Shown here piece by piece: positions 1 to 11,784 of a stretch of DNA of 64,000 nucleotides. The stretch is from Anisodus tanguticus. Lineage: Eukaryota > Streptophyta > Magnoliopsida > Solanales > Solanaceae. Positions within the stretch are counted from its first letter, which is position 1. Every line of letters starts with the position of its first letter. Position numbers and translations under genes: made by a program. The stretch covers positions 44,075,062 to 44,139,061 of the forward strand of contig CM067545.1 of NCBI GenBank assembly GCA_034509755.1, given 5' to 3'. Below the pieces are notes generated by a model. That model saw only the letters and a list, made by a program, of their open reading frames with translations, was not told where the DNA came from and searched no databases.

Positions 1-861
1 GATTTTTTAAAAGCAATTCTATTTCTTTTAAATTACTTTTAAAAAGTTGCAATTCCTCTATAATTTTCCCACCAAAATGTTGGTGGAGAATATTTCTCCA
101 CTGATTAAAGCTTCAACTAGTTTTTGCTCTTTTTCTTCATTTTCCTCGTTAATTTTCAATTTATTATGTACAAAAACTTAAAGACCAAATCCTGCTTTAT
201 GGTGCTACGATTTTAAAAAAGGTAAAGATCAGGGACCGACTACCAAAAGAAAAAAAAGGAGACACTTTTCTTGAGTGGATTTTTTTTTTTTTTTGATATC
301 CAACTTTCCGGCTTACGCAAACTATTACTGGAGATAATAGTCTTAATTCCTCAGTACTACTACCAGTGAATCACAAAATATGCCTGAATGACCAGGATTT
401 AATTTACAACTCGTGAACATGAATAAAAATGTTTATTTTTGAGAATAATATACACAAAGTTATCCTTTACGTTCTGTATTTGATGACATTGGTAACGCGG
501 TTTCAGATGGAAATCTTCCTTTTAAATCAATTTACAATTCCCAACCCCCATGTGCTATCTGCTATGCTTCATTCTAAAGTTGCAAATAGGAAAATAATAA
601 TAATAATTAGAAAAAGATTATAAAGTCATAACGAGAACTTCATTCACGAATATCACGGGATCATTACTTGTGGTCAAGACTAATAATTCAGCATTTATAT
701 ATAATTTAATTTTCGTTTGTAAGAAGTTTGTATCTATTTTCAGGACTAACAAAGATTACTCTTTTAAACCTTTATTAGCTTTTAAAAACATGACATATTA
801 CTAAAATTTTCTCATTGTTTGTGCAATTAATTAAATCCCTATGTTTTTAATATAGATATTC
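1..861. other. Gene-free AT-rich flank
   Basis: No coding region is supported here. The short open frames lack family features and splice context. There is a T tract at 280-294. The stretch ends at the target duplication of the first Copia element. Confidence 0.6.
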
Positions 862-866
862 ACTAT

Positions 867-1067
867 TGATAGAATATAGCACGGTACCGTGCTCAAATAT
901 GATTATGATTGTAATTAAACTAGTGTACAAACTTACTATAGTTATAGAATTCTTGTACACGTATGATTAGGATTTAGAAGTATAGTATGAATAAGATTTT
1001 CCATATTTGGAGATTGTAGCTTGTACCCCATTCATTAATGAAAATAATAAATGGATTATTTCTTTCA
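867..1067 (+). repeat. 5' LTR of Copia A with adjacent primer binding site
   Basis: A 201-bp LTR beginning TGATAGAATA and ending TTTCA. It is followed at once (1068-1079) by TGGTATCAGAAG, the primer binding site for initiator tRNA-Met with one change near its end. It matches the 3' LTR at 5438-5643 with scattered substitutions and small indels. Confidence 0.93.
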
Positions 1068-1223
1068 TGGTATCAGAAGTCTAGATCTAAAATACCTTCT
1101 CCCAAAAACACTTCTCAATTTTTGCTCGGTTTCTGTGAACCCTTCCTCAGTTTCCGTGCACTTTCCCTCCTCTCATTCCCAAATTTTCTTCATAGTCCCT
1201 AATTCACCTATTGTTCTTTCGTT

Positions 1224-1865
1224 ATGTCTACGTCAACGAACACATTTCATCCTGCCCTTACAGTTTCCAACATCAAGAACCACATCCCTATTGTTCTTGA
1301 GGTGGAAAACGCCCAATACGCGACGTGGGCGAAATTATTCAAAGTTCACGCACGGTTGCATAAAGTCTTCCATCACATAATCCCCTCGGTAACTGGCGAG
1401 GAGAAGGCGCCTACCTCAGAGGATGATCCTACGTCATGGACAACCCTTGATGCTATCGTTCTCCAGTGGATTTATTCCACAATCTCTACAGACCTCTTGG
1501 AGACGATTATTGAACCTGACGCTACGGCGATGGCTACTTGGAATAGGGTGCGTAATATATTCCAAGTTAACAAAAATTCCATTACTGTCACTCTTGAGCA
1601 GGAATTTTCCCATGTCAACATGAAAGATTTTCCTAACGTCTCGGCCTATTGTAAAAGGCTGAAAGAATTGGCGGACCAACTCCGCAACGTTGGTGCGCCC
1701 GTTACCAATAATCATCTTGTTCTTCAAATGGTTGCAGGCCTTTCTGAGGCCTATAATGGCGTTGAAACACTACTTCATCAAAGCAATCCTTTGCCACCAT
1801 TTTATCAGGCACGTTCCATGCTCACGTTAGAAGAGGCCAGTTTGGCTAAAAAGGCGGCTACCTGA
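1224..1865 (+). pseudogene. Copia A gag (capsid) remnant
   Basis: An open frame of 213 codons starts 156 bp after the LTR. It encodes the N-terminal and middle part of a Copia Gag: an N-terminal segment with a W-K/L-F-K-V motif, a W-x-R region and a C-terminal helical segment with the L-x-x-Q-M-V-A-G-L pattern typical of UBN2-type Gag. Translation ends at a stop before any zinc knuckle. The following 250 bp (1870-2130) is Gly/Ser/Asn-rich low-complexity linker coding in shifted frames. In life this protein would package the element RNA in cytoplasmic particles. Element B carries the homologous stretch on the opposite strand. Confidence 0.85.
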
Positions 1866-2135
1866 GCACATTTCGTTATAATGATGACCACATCAGACGA
1901 CCCTCACTCATTCTCTAAAAATTCAGGCCAAAACCATAACCACGGTGGCGGTAAAAAAGGTTAAAATCGTAAAAATAATAGCAAAAACATCGGTGGTAAC
2001 GACGACGGAGAATGGAACAGTGGCAGCTACAGCAGTGGGCCTCGGAGCAGTGGGCCGTAAGCGAACTGGCCCCAGCCGTGGGCCCCTTGGCAGTGGAGTT
2101 GGGCCAGTGGCCATTGACATAACAACCCTTATTTT

Positions 2136-3515
2136 ATGCCTGCTCCTTATCCGGGAAACTGGGCTCAGTTCCAGCAAAATTTCAGGCCCAGTTTCTCGGT
2201 CCCAAATAGTGGAATGCGGTTCAGTAATGGGCCGGGACAGCAGGCAGGCCTGCTTGGGTCTCGGCCCCCGCAGGCCTTCCATGCTGCGGGCCTAAATCCA
2301 ATCCTGACACCTACAGATATTGAAGCCGCAATGCATACACTTGACTTAAATCCCCCAGACGCGAATTGGTATATGGACACCAGAGCCACTTCTCATATGA
2401 CGTCTGATCAAGGTACTCTCTCATCTTATTCAAATTTGAGCAAAAATCGTGGTATAATTGTTGGTAATGGCAACTCAATTCTAATTCGCGGTTATGGACA
2501 TACAACTTTGTCTCCCCCACATCCATCTCTAGTTTTGAAAAATACCCTTCATGCCCCTAACTTAATTAAAAATTTGATGTCTGTCCGAAAATTCACCACT
2601 GATAATTGGGTTTCTGTTAATTTTGATCCCTTTGGATTTTCTGTGAAGGATTTCAAAACGGGGATACCTCTAATGAGATGCAATAGTAGGGGAGAGCTTT
2701 ATCCAATCACAACTACCACTACTTCCACGAGTCAAGCCATGCCGTCTACTTTTGCCGCACTTGCTCATTCCTTGTGGCATATACTTTTTTGTAGCCTATA
2801 CTTCTCGTACTTTGATGCATTTTGACGTTATTCATAGTGATTTATGGACATCTCCCGTTTTAAGTTCTTTAGGCCATCATTATTATGTCTTATTTTTGGA
2901 TGATTATTCTAATTTTTTGTGGACCTTTCCTTTATCCAAAAAATCTCAGGTTTTTCCGCCTTCTTAAAATTTAGAGCATTCATCTGTACCCAATTCGAAT
3001 GGAAAATTAAAAATATTCAATGTGATAATGGCAGGGAATATGATAATGGGCCGTTTCGAGAATTTTGTGACACTGTCATATCTTTTCGGTTTTCTTGTCC
3101 ACATACGTCCTCACAAAATGGGAAGGCCGAGAGAAAAATTCATCCCATAAATAATATTGTCCGTACCTTGCTTGCCCATGCTTCATTACCACCTTCTTTT
3201 TGGCATCATGCATTACAAATGGCTACATATCTACTTAACATCCTCCCTCGTAAAGGCTTAGCATATCAATCCCCACTTAAATTTCTTTACAATAAAGATC
3301 ATTCGTATTCTCATATTAGGGTGTTTGAGTATTTATGCTATCCACTTTTTCTGTCAACTACAATTAACAAACTTCAAGCCCGTTCTACCGCTTGTGTATT
3401 TTTGGGTTATCCATCTAATCATCGTGGTTACAAATATTTTGATTTATCGTCTAATAAAATCATAAAAAGTCGCCATGTTCTTTTTGATGAAACCCATTTT
3501 TGTTTGCTAAAGTGA
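2136..3515 (+). pseudogene. Copia A protease and integrase remnants
   Basis: Three overlapping frames carry the aspartic protease and integrase. The protease site reads W-Y-M-D-T-R-A-T-S-H-M (about 2367-2400). The glycine of the D-T-G triad is arginine, so the protease should be dead. Most of the zinc-binding pre-integrase segment is missing at about 2788. The integrase core keeps its three acidic positions in context: HSDLW (about 2838), CDNGREY (about 3020) and NGKAERK (about 3119). A frameshift lies near 2960 and the frame ends at 3515. Function is lost; identification rests on motifs and on colinearity with element B. Confidence 0.85.
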
Positions 3516-3912
3516 GTAGTCCCGTGCCTAGTTCGTATAATTTTTTAAATGACGAGGTCTCACCATTTATTATCCATCATTTATCGGACTTGTCCCGTGA
3601 CCAAAATACACTAGCAGGCCCACTGCTTGCTGGCGCACACAGTCCCGTTACCACTGTTCTACCGATTCTGCCTAGTAGGCCAGAAATACGGCCCAATATC
3701 GATCTCGGTACTGTTCCAGTGTTCCAGCGCACTCCAGTATCGTCTTCCGCCCCTACTGCCTAGCCCGTCACCGTCCTGCACATTGGCCCAAATCCACTTA
3801 ACTCTACCTCGAGTCAAGGGCCCGTTACTCGTAGTCAAATGGGTATTTTAAACCAAAACAACATTTTAATCTCAATTCTAATGTCTCTAAATCTCCACTA
3901 TCACGTAACCCT

Positions 3913-5440
3913 GTGTCTGCACTACATGACCCGAATTGGAAATTGGCTATGACTGATGAATATAATGCTCTTATTGAAAATAAGACGTGGGAGTTAGTAC
4001 CCCGTCCATCTAGTGTTAATATTATTCGGCCTATGTGGATTTTTACTCATAAAGAAAATTCTGACAGTTCTTTTGAGAGGCATAAGACTCGTCTTGTAGG
4101 TGATGGTAAAACTCAACTGGTTGGCGTGGATTGTAGTGAGACGTTTAGTTCGGTGGTCAAACCGGCTACCATTCACACTGTTCTTAGTTTGACTCTCTTA
4201 AATGCATAGCCTATTCATCAGTTGGATGTAAAAAATGCTTTCTTACACGGTGATCTTAAGGAGACAGTCTATATGTATCTGCCCTTGGGTTTTCGAGATC
4301 CCAATCATTCTCATCATGTATGTTTGCTGAAGAAGTCCTTGTATGGGCTTAAGAAGGCCCCGCGGGCTTGATATAAGAGGTTTGCAAATTTTATATCTAC
4401 TATTGGGTTTTCTCACAGCCAGTCTGATCATTCTCTATTTATATATCGTCATGGTACTACTCTTGCATACATTTTATTGTACGTAGATGATTATATTGAC
4501 TGCTTCATCTGATAATCTGCGCAAGTCTATCATGTCACTTCTCAGTTCTGAATTTGCAATGAAAGACTTAGGACCCTTGAGTTATTTCTTGGGCATTGCT
4601 GTCACGCGTTATTCAGGTGGTCTATTTTTATCTCAAAGGAAGTATGCTGCAGAGATTATTGAGAGAGCTGATATGTCATCTTGTAAGTCTACTTTCACTC
4701 CGGTTGATACCGAACCGAAGCTGAGTACTACGTCAGGCCCACCATATGAGGATCCCACCTATTATCGCAGTCTTGCAGAGGCACTTCAGTATCTTACTTT
4801 CACGAGACCTGATATTACTTATGCAGTTCAACAGGTGTGTTTATTCATGCATAACCCACGGATTGAGCACATGCATGCGCTCAAACACATTATATGGTAC
4901 ATCCAGGGAACACTTGATTACGGATTGCATTTATATCCTTCTTCCGTCTCTACTCTTGTGTCATATACAGATGTTGATTGTGGTGATTGTCTTGATATCA
5001 GACGCTCGACATTTGGTTATTGTATGTTTCTTGGGGATAACTTGGTCTCGTGGTCTGCGAAATGCCATGCTACATTATCACGATCCAATGCAGAGGCTGA
5101 GTATCGAGGCGTGGCTAATGTGGTATCTGAATCATGTTGGTTGCGTAATCTTTTATTAGAATTACACTTTCCTATTCAGAAAACTACCTTGGTCTATTGT
5201 GATAATGTTAGTGCAGTCTATATTTCTGGAAATCCGGTCCAACATCAGCGTACTAAACATATCGAGATGGTTCACTTTGTTTGCGGAAAGGTAGCTCGTC
5301 GACAGGTCCGCATTTTACATGTGCCCTCCAGATACCAAATTGGTGACATCTTTACGAAGAGCCTTCCCTCAGTTCTATTTGAATATGTTAGAGACAGTCT
5401 CAACGTACGACAACCGCTTGCTCTGACTGCGGGAGTGTGA
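3913..5440 (+). pseudogene. Copia A reverse transcriptase and RNase H remnants
   Basis: The RT begins at W-K-L-A-M-T-D-E-Y-N-A-L (3940) and runs through the conserved W-E-L-V-P segment. An in-frame TAG at 4207 and a TGA at 4369 stop it. The Y-V-D-D catalytic motif is present at about 4480 but sits at a +1 frameshift. From 4487 a 317-codon frame covers the RT thumb and RNase H: D-L-G-P-L-S-Y-F-L-G-I, T-R-P-D-I-T-Y-A-V, a catalytic D-V-D-C position, S-x-A-E-A-E-Y, and D-I-F-T-K-S-L near the end. The stop lies at the edge of the 3' LTR, as usual in this lineage. Confidence 0.9.
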
Positions 5441-5643
5441 TAGAATATAACACGGTACCGTGCTCAAATAGGATTAGGATTGTAATTAAACTAGTGTACA
5501 ACTTACCATAGTTGTAGAATTCTTGTGTAAGTATGATTAGGATTTAGAAGTATAATATGAATAAGATTTTCCATATTTGGATATTGTACCTTGTATATAT
5601 ACCTCATTCATTAATGAAAATAATCAATGAATTATTTCTTTCA
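5438..5643 (+). repeat. 3' LTR of Copia A
   Basis: A 206-bp LTR, TGATAGAATA to TTTCA, preceded by a purine-rich tract ending GCGGGAG that serves as the second-strand primer. The target duplication ACTAT follows directly. Confidence 0.93.
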
Positions 5644-5648
5644 ACTAT

Positions 5649-6400
5649 ATTAAATAAATAAACTATGATAGGTTATATCAGTTCGGTATAACACGCGATA
5701 CGAGTAAATATTTGCCATAACAATTCCGTCTCAATCTCAATTATGGGGTGCTATGTAACACATGCTTAAATGAGCACGCCCCGACGATATATTCTGGACT
5801 ATAAGGATTTATTATTAACTAATTTTATGATGGCTCCAAGTCTACACGCTCGTTATTTATCCATGCTTAGAACCGGCGGTATGAGCAGACTCACACACTC
5901 AAAATTAATATCATTTTATTTATCTATTTTTAGTTACAATCAATTTACTAAAAGAGAAGGGAAATTGGATATATCATGTAGATGATCATCATGTAGGTCC
6001 CAAGCTCACACACCACCATTTTAAGTCAATTTTTTTCAACAAAATGTGATGGTCCTACTTGCTCCTCTAGCTACTTATTTTATTTATTTATCTAAATCAC
6101 ACCTTCAAAATGAAACTTCACTGCTCTTTCTTTCCTGAAACAAAAATATCAATAATTTAAAAAAAATGAAACAAAAAGAGAAACGAGTATTACTAACTCT
6201 CACGTTGTCTTGGTCAGAGTAGCTGCCATTTTTGATTGACCAGCCCATTAAGAAACTACTATAAATAAATAGATGCACAATATATTTAGCAGCAAATCAT
6301 CTAGACACAAAAAAAAATAACCTTAGCAAATTAACAAAGAGCTCTCTCTTGCTTATTATAAACCTGAGTTCAACTTGTATTTATTCAAGCTCAATCCACT
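5649..6400. other. Upstream region of the ascorbate oxidase gene
   Basis: No protein-coding feature is supported. The last 200 bp are the likely core promoter and 5' leader of the ascorbate oxidase gene. The rest is AT-rich spacer directly next to Copia A. Confidence 0.6.
6260..6267 (+). promoter_or_regulatory. TATA box of the ascorbate oxidase gene
   Basis: TATAAATA lies 134 bp before the start codon at 6401. Transcription would start near 6290-6300, giving a leader of about 100 nt. This is a consensus match in a suitable position and is not proven. Confidence 0.55.
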
Positions 6401-8925
6401 ATGGTTGAGCATTTTCATCATCAAAGTCAAAATTTTGTAAAGTTTCTTGTTCTATGCTTGTTATTTCTGGCTGCTGTTTCAGTTGAAGCTCGAGTTCGAC
6501 ATCATAAATGGGAGGTTAAATATGAATATAAATCCCCAGATTGTTTCAAGAAGCTTTCAATTAGTATAAATGGTAAAACTCCAGGACCTACTATTATTGC
6601 TCAACAAGGTGACACTATTATTGTTGAAGTTAAAAATAGCTTGTTGACTGAAAATCTTGCAATCCATTGGCATGGAATTAGACAGGTAAATTAAATATAC
6701 AAACCAAAAAAATAACAATTCTACAAAAATCCCATTTTCTTTTTCTTCCCTTTAATTATATTTATCAGCTTTTAAGTAATAAAAAGGGCAGTCCGGTGCA
6801 CTAAGCTCCCGCTATGCGTGGGTTCGGGGAAGGGCCAGACTACAGGGGTATATTGTACGCAGCCTTCCCTTGCATTTCTGCAAGAGGTTGTTTTCACGGC
6901 TCGAACTCGTGACCTCTTGGTCACAAGACATCAACTTTATCGGTTACGCCAAGACTCCCATTGTATCAACTTTATAGTGATCTTATATATATACTGATTG
7001 CAGATTGGAACACCATGGGCTGATGGAACAGAAGGAATCACACAATGTCCCGTTGTGCCAGGGGATACTTTTGTATACAAATTTGTTGTTGACAGGGTAA
7101 TTTCTCTCTTTTTTTTACTTAAAATTTTTTTATATGGAGTTATGAGATCAGTTTTCTAAGTATGTTTTTGCAAATTTTGTGCAGCCTGGAACATATTTGT
7201 ACCATGCTCATTATGGTATGCAAAGACAAGCAGGGCTACAAGGAATGATCAAAGTACTAGTTCCTAAAGGAGTTGTAGAGCCATTTTCATATGACCATGA
7301 TAGAAACATTCTTCTCACTGATTGGTACCACAAGAGCACTTATGAACAAGCAGCTGGTCTTGCTTCATTACCTTTTGTTTGGGTTGGAGAACCTCAGGTA
7401 ATTAAATTATACTAACTTAATTCCATGTTATTTTTTAAATGTAATTACAATATTCAATAATGTTGTTCTAGTTATTCTTCCCCATCCGGTGTCCGACACC
7501 TATATTTAGGGCCCCGACTAATCCGGTTTCGTGCTGCGTAAGGCCCATATGAGGGGGAAGCGCTCCTTGCTCTATTTCATATCTAAGGCTCGAACCTGAG
7601 ACCTTTGGTTAAGGATGGAGAGATCCTATCTATCCACCACAACCCTTGTTGGTAATTTTCTAATAATTATATTAACGTGTTACGTATCTAAATTTTTATC
7701 TGCTTTTTCAGTCACTCTTGATTCATGGAAGAGGAAGGTTCAATTGTTCTGCTCCAAGCACAGATGCTACTCTTTGCAATGCCACACATCCTCAATGTAC
7801 ACCTTTTACAATGACTGTTGTTCCTGGCAAGACTTATAGGCTTAGAATTGGCAGCTTGACTGCTCTTGCTGCTCTAAGTTTTGAAATTGAGGTATTTTTC
7901 ACAATTACCTTTATCAACAACTTATATAAATAAGTTTGTGTATTTTATTAATGGAATTTTTGATGCAGGGGCATAACATGACAGTTGTGGAGGCAGATGG
8001 TCACTATGTGGAGCCATTTGTGGTACAAAATCTATTCATTTATTCTGGAGAAACATACTCAGTCCTAATCAAAGCTGATCAAGACCCTACAAGAAATTAT
8101 TGGGCTAGTACAAAAGTTGTCAGCAGGCCTAGTGCTACTCCAAATGGTTTGGGCATTTTCAATTACTACCCAAATCATCCTAGGAGAAGACCCCCTACGA
8201 TACCACCCGTGGGGCTCCGTTGGGACGACGTTGCCCCCAGGGTGGCTCAGAGTGTTGCGATCAAGTCCCACAAAAACTTCATCCACGCCCCTCCTCAGAC
8301 ATCCGACAGGGTCATCGTCATGCTTAACACACAAAATAGGGTGAACGGTTTCATGCGTTGGTCAGTCAACAATGTCTCGTTCAACATGCCACATACGCCT
8401 TACCTCATCACCCTTAAGCACAACTTATTGCATACTTTCGAGCAAACCCCTCCTCCGGACAACTATGACCACGAGAATTATGACATCTTCAACGTCGCCA
8501 AGAATGTCAACGCCACAACTAGCAACTCGATTTACCGGTTGAAGTTCAACACAACAGTGGACATCATATTGCAAAATGCCAACACAATCAATCCCAACAA
8601 CAGTGAGACCCATCCTTGGCATTTACATGGGCATGACTTTTGGGTCTTGGGATATGGAAAAGGAAAGTTCAACCAATCCATTGATCCAAAGAATTACAAC
8701 CTTGTGAACCCAATTATGAAAAACACAATCCCAGTCCATCCTTATGGATGGACCGCCTTGCGATTTCGGGCCGATAATCCTGGAGTTTGGGCCTTCCATT
8801 GCCATATTGAGTCACATTTCTTCATGGGAATGGGAGTTGTCTTTGAAGAAGGGATTGAAAAAGTTGGCAAATTGCCTACTTCTATCATGGGCTGTGGTGA
8901 TAGCAAAAGGTTCCACAGGCCTTAA
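6401..8925 (+). CDS. AO: L-ascorbate oxidase, apoplastic multicopper oxidase
   Basis: Oxidises ascorbate to monodehydroascorbate and reduces O2 to water (EC 1.10.3.3) in the cell wall. Exons are 6401-6685, 7004-7096, 7185-7397, 7712-7891 and 7969-8925; all introns are GT-AG and the joined frame is 575 codons plus stop, the usual family length. Residues 1-30 form a signal peptide (hydrophobic core F-L-V-L-C-L-L-F-L, cleavage after V-E-A). Copper ligands are all present: HWHG (89-92), HAH (133-135), HPWHLHGH (472-479) and HCHIESH with Met 545, giving type 1 Cys/His/Met coordination plus type 2/3 sites. The axial Met and overall pattern separate it from SKU5-like proteins, which lack several ligands. 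A laccase is less likely given the I-G-T-P-W-A-D-G-T segment and C-terminal G-M-G-V-V-F. Several N-glycosylation sites (e.g. N-V-S, N-T-T) suit a secreted protein. SINEs sit in introns 1 and 3; no coding break is seen, so the gene looks functional. Confidence 0.96.
6785..6958 (-). mobile_element. tRNA-derived SINE (Au-like) in intron 1 of ascorbate oxidase
   Basis: Read on the minus strand, the element starts near 6958 with a tRNA-like head: box A GGCGTAACCGATAAAGTTG and box B GGTCACGAGTTCGAGCC. It ends in the tail TGCACCGGACTGCCCTTTT. The body, with the CGCATAGCGGGAGCTTAGTGC segment split over its end, resembles the widespread Au-type plant SINE. Both Pol III box positions are recognisable. 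It lies antisense in the intron, with no obvious effect on splice sites. Target duplications were not clear. Confidence 0.8.
7470..7655 (-). mobile_element. tRNA-derived SINE in intron 3 of ascorbate oxidase
   Basis: Antisense to the gene. On the minus strand it has a tRNA-like head with box B GGTCTCAGGTTCGAGCC, a body with AGGTGTCGGACACCGG, and an end near 7470. The same family occurs on the + strand at 14655-14850, where TTAACCAAAGGTCTCAGG is shared. This indicates a Solanaceae SolS-type SINE distinct from the one in intron 1. Confidence 0.7.
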
Positions 8926-9644
8926 TTAATTCTTTAACATTGTCAAAAACAGATCACAATAGATTCATATTTGTCTGAATTCTTTTGATAGTTGCCAAGA
9001 ATCAAGGTCATTTGTAACTTGTACACAAAATTCCTGTCTTATAGTAAAATGCTTTTCATTTTTATTTTTTATGTTTACACTGTAAGAAATATAAAAAATT
9101 CACACTTTTGCTGCTACTATGTCAGAATATTATATCCTATTTTGTCTTATCTGACTTGTTTTGTCAAGATTTACAATTCTTTTTGTGAGATTCCCAAAAG
9201 AAGATTTATTGGTGATTGGGTAACCTCTCCTGACAAGAAGATCTATAACTGTAAGTCCCGATAAGAGATTCTAAGAATTGAATGAGTAATATTTTAAGGC
9301 AAGTGATTGGATCGAAACATGAAATGGACAATCATATAAAAAAGTGGAACAGTTCATAAAATATAATTCTACATTACAAGTGCCTATATTTAAAGACGGA
9401 TTCAAGATTTTAACATCATAAGTTTGAGCTAAATTTTTATCATAATTTATCTGATTTAAAAAGGATTATATGTATTTGTTTAATAAATTCTCAATACATA
9501 TATAAGTTTTGAACTCAATTTTTTAGAAAGGGATGAGTCCTAACTTATGCACTTACCGCCATAGATATTAGATTGATTAACTCTTTGCAAAAGCGAATAA
9601 GGTACTGCTTAAGACAATAAAGTAATTCAAAAATGGAACCTAAA
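8926..9644. other. 3' flank of ascorbate oxidase; no gene
   Basis: The first 200 bp is probably the 3' UTR of the oxidase gene. The remainder is AT-rich with unassigned repeat-like sequence at 9395-9535 and no supported coding region. It ends at the Copia B insertion site. Confidence 0.55.
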
Positions 9645-9649
9645 TTAAT

Positions 9650-9884
9650 TGAAAGAAATAATCCCTTGATTATTTTCATTAGTGAAGAGGTATTCATATA
9701 TAATATACAATCCCTAATTATAAAAAATCATATTCCTACTATAACAATAAATGGAAAGAGTCCTATTCCTATTATAACAATAAATCCTAATTACACTTGT
9801 ACAAGAATTCTTCAACTATGGTAAGTTTACACTAAAACTTGAACTCAGATACACATGTATATCACGTGTATACTCCTTCTGTCA
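9650..9884 (-). repeat. 3' LTR of Copia B
   Basis: A 235-bp LTR; on the + strand it runs TGAAAGAAATAAT to CTTCTGTCA. The inner edge is followed by CACCCCGACAG, the complement of the purine tract. It is 19 bp longer than its partner at 14309-14524; part of the difference is an expanded segment near 9840-9870. Confidence 0.92.
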
Positions 9885-11447
9885 CACCCCGACAGTCATA
9901 TCGGGCGGTTGTCGTACGCTGAGACTGTCCCTAAAATCTTCAAATAGAACCGAGAGAAGACCCTTAACAAAGATGTCAACAATTTGGTACCTGGAAGGGA
10001 TATGCAAGACGCGTACTTGTCCACGAGCTACCTTTTCACGAACAAAGTGAATATCCATCTCGATATGCTTAGTGTGCTGATGTTGGACCGAATTTTCAGA
10101 AAGATAGACTGCACTAACATTATCACAGTAGACCAAGTTAGATTTCTGAATAGGAAAGTGAAGTTTTGATAGAAGATTACGCAGCCAACATGATTCATAC
10201 ACCACATTGGCTACCCCTCGATACTCGACCTCTGCACTGGATCGCGATAGGGTAGCCTGACATTTTGCAGACCAAGATACCAAGTTATCACCCAGAAACA
10301 TACAATAACCAGAGGTCGAGCGTCTTGTATCAGGACATAAATTCAATCCATAATCTAGTGTGCCATGTATGTATCGTATAATCCGTGGATCATGCATAAA
10401 CAAACACACCTGCTGCACAGCATAAGTAATATTAGGTCTCATGAAAGTCAGATACTGAAGTGCTCATGCAAGACTGCGATAGTGGGTGGGATCCTCGTAT
10501 GGTGTGCCAGACGTAGCACTCAACTTCGGTTTGGTATCCACCGGAGTAGTAGAATTACAAGATGACATGCCAGCTCTCTCAATAATATCTGCCGCATATT
10601 TTTTCTGAGATAAAAATAGACCATCTGCATGATGAGTGACTGCTATGCCCAAAAAATAGCTTAAGGGCCCTAAGTCTTTCATAATAAATTCTGAACTGAG
10701 AAGGGACATGATAGACTTGCGTAGAATATCCTATGAGGCAGTCAATATAATATCATCAACATATAACAGATGTATGCCATAGAAGTACCACGCGCGATAG
10801 ATGAACAGTGAATGATCAGACCTTCTGTGTAAACCTTTTATACCAAGCCCGTGGGGCCTGCTTAAGTCTATACAAGGACTTTTTCAGCAAACATACATGA
10901 TGAGGATAATTGGGGTCCCTAAAACCCAAGGGCTGATACATGTAAACTGTCTCCTTAAGATCACAGTGTAAGAAAGTATTTTTCACATCCAGCTGGTGAA
11001 TGAGCCATGCCTTCGAGAGAGCTAGACTGATCACAATGTGAATGGTTACCGGTTTGACCACCGAATTAAATGTCTCTCCACAATCTACGCCAACCTGTTG
11101 TGTTTTACCATTACCTACAAGACGAGCCTTATGCCTCTCAAAAGAACCGTAAGAATTTTCTTTATGAGTAAAAATTCACATAGATCGAATAATATTAACA
11201 CCAGATGGATGGGGCACCAACTCCCACGTCTTATTTTTAATAAGAGCATTATATTTGTCATCCATGGCCAATTTCCAATTCGGGTCATGAAGGGCTGACA
11301 CTGGGTTACGTGGTAGGGGAGATTTAATAACATTAGAATTAAGATTAAAATGCCGTTTTGGTTTAATAATGCCCATTTGGCTACGAGTAACGGGCCCTTG
11401 ACGTGAGGTAGAATTGGATTGGAGTTGGGCATTTCTCGGGTTGGCAA
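9882..11447 (-). pseudogene. Copia B reverse transcriptase and RNase H remnants
   Basis: Several frames read from about 11447 down to 9882. The RT start W-K-L-A-M-D-D-K-Y-N-A-L lies near 11260. The segment H-Q-L-D-V-K-N-T-F-L at about 11000 carries the first catalytic Asp. The Y-V-D-D box is intact at about 10742-10768, but the frame around it is broken. RNase H shows S-S-A-E-V-E-Y-R, Y-C-D-N-V-S-A-V and a C-terminal D-I-F-V-K-G-L, with its stop just inside the LTR. Breaks at about 10445, 10715, 10810 and 11170 rule out an active polyprotein. Confidence 0.9.
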
Positions 11448-11784
11448 TGGACTGGCCAGCAGGCAGCGGGCCTGTTAGCCCAACAACTGGGTGAGCGGTA
11501 GATATCAGATCGAAATGAGTAGTGGGCCGTGTCGCTGGAACAATACCGTTACCGGGACTAGGCCGAGACACTGGACTGCGAAAAGACTCTGGATCGACAA
11601 TTTGTGGGCCGGTAGGTAGTGGGCCTGCTAGCAGATTCAGGTCACGGGACATCTCAGACAAATGATGGATAATATACGGTGAGATCCTATCATTCAAAAA
11701 AGTATATGAACTAGACACAGAACTACACAATTTAGTAAACGAAAATTTGGTTTCATCAAAGATAACATGACGACTAATGATGAT

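Larger units (their letters stand above)
867..5643 (+). mobile_element. Copia LTR retrotransposon A, complete but decayed
   Basis: A 4.78-kb Ty1/copia element bounded by two LTRs (867-1067 and 5438-5643) that start TG and end CA. It is flanked by a perfect 5-bp target duplication, ACTAT, at 862-866 and 5644-5648. The order gag, protease, integrase, RT, RNase H is the Copia order. The short LTRs and small size fit the Ale/Retrofit lineage (inference). Every domain is interrupted by stops or frameshifts, so it cannot move on its own. Compared with element B it has lost about 130 bp near 2788, between protease and the integrase core. It lies about 750 bp upstream of the ascorbate oxidase start codon, on the same strand. 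Confidence 0.95.

Noticed and set aside
429..623. 64-codon open frame near the left end
   Set aside because: AT-rich, no family features, no splice or promoter context; typical chance frame.
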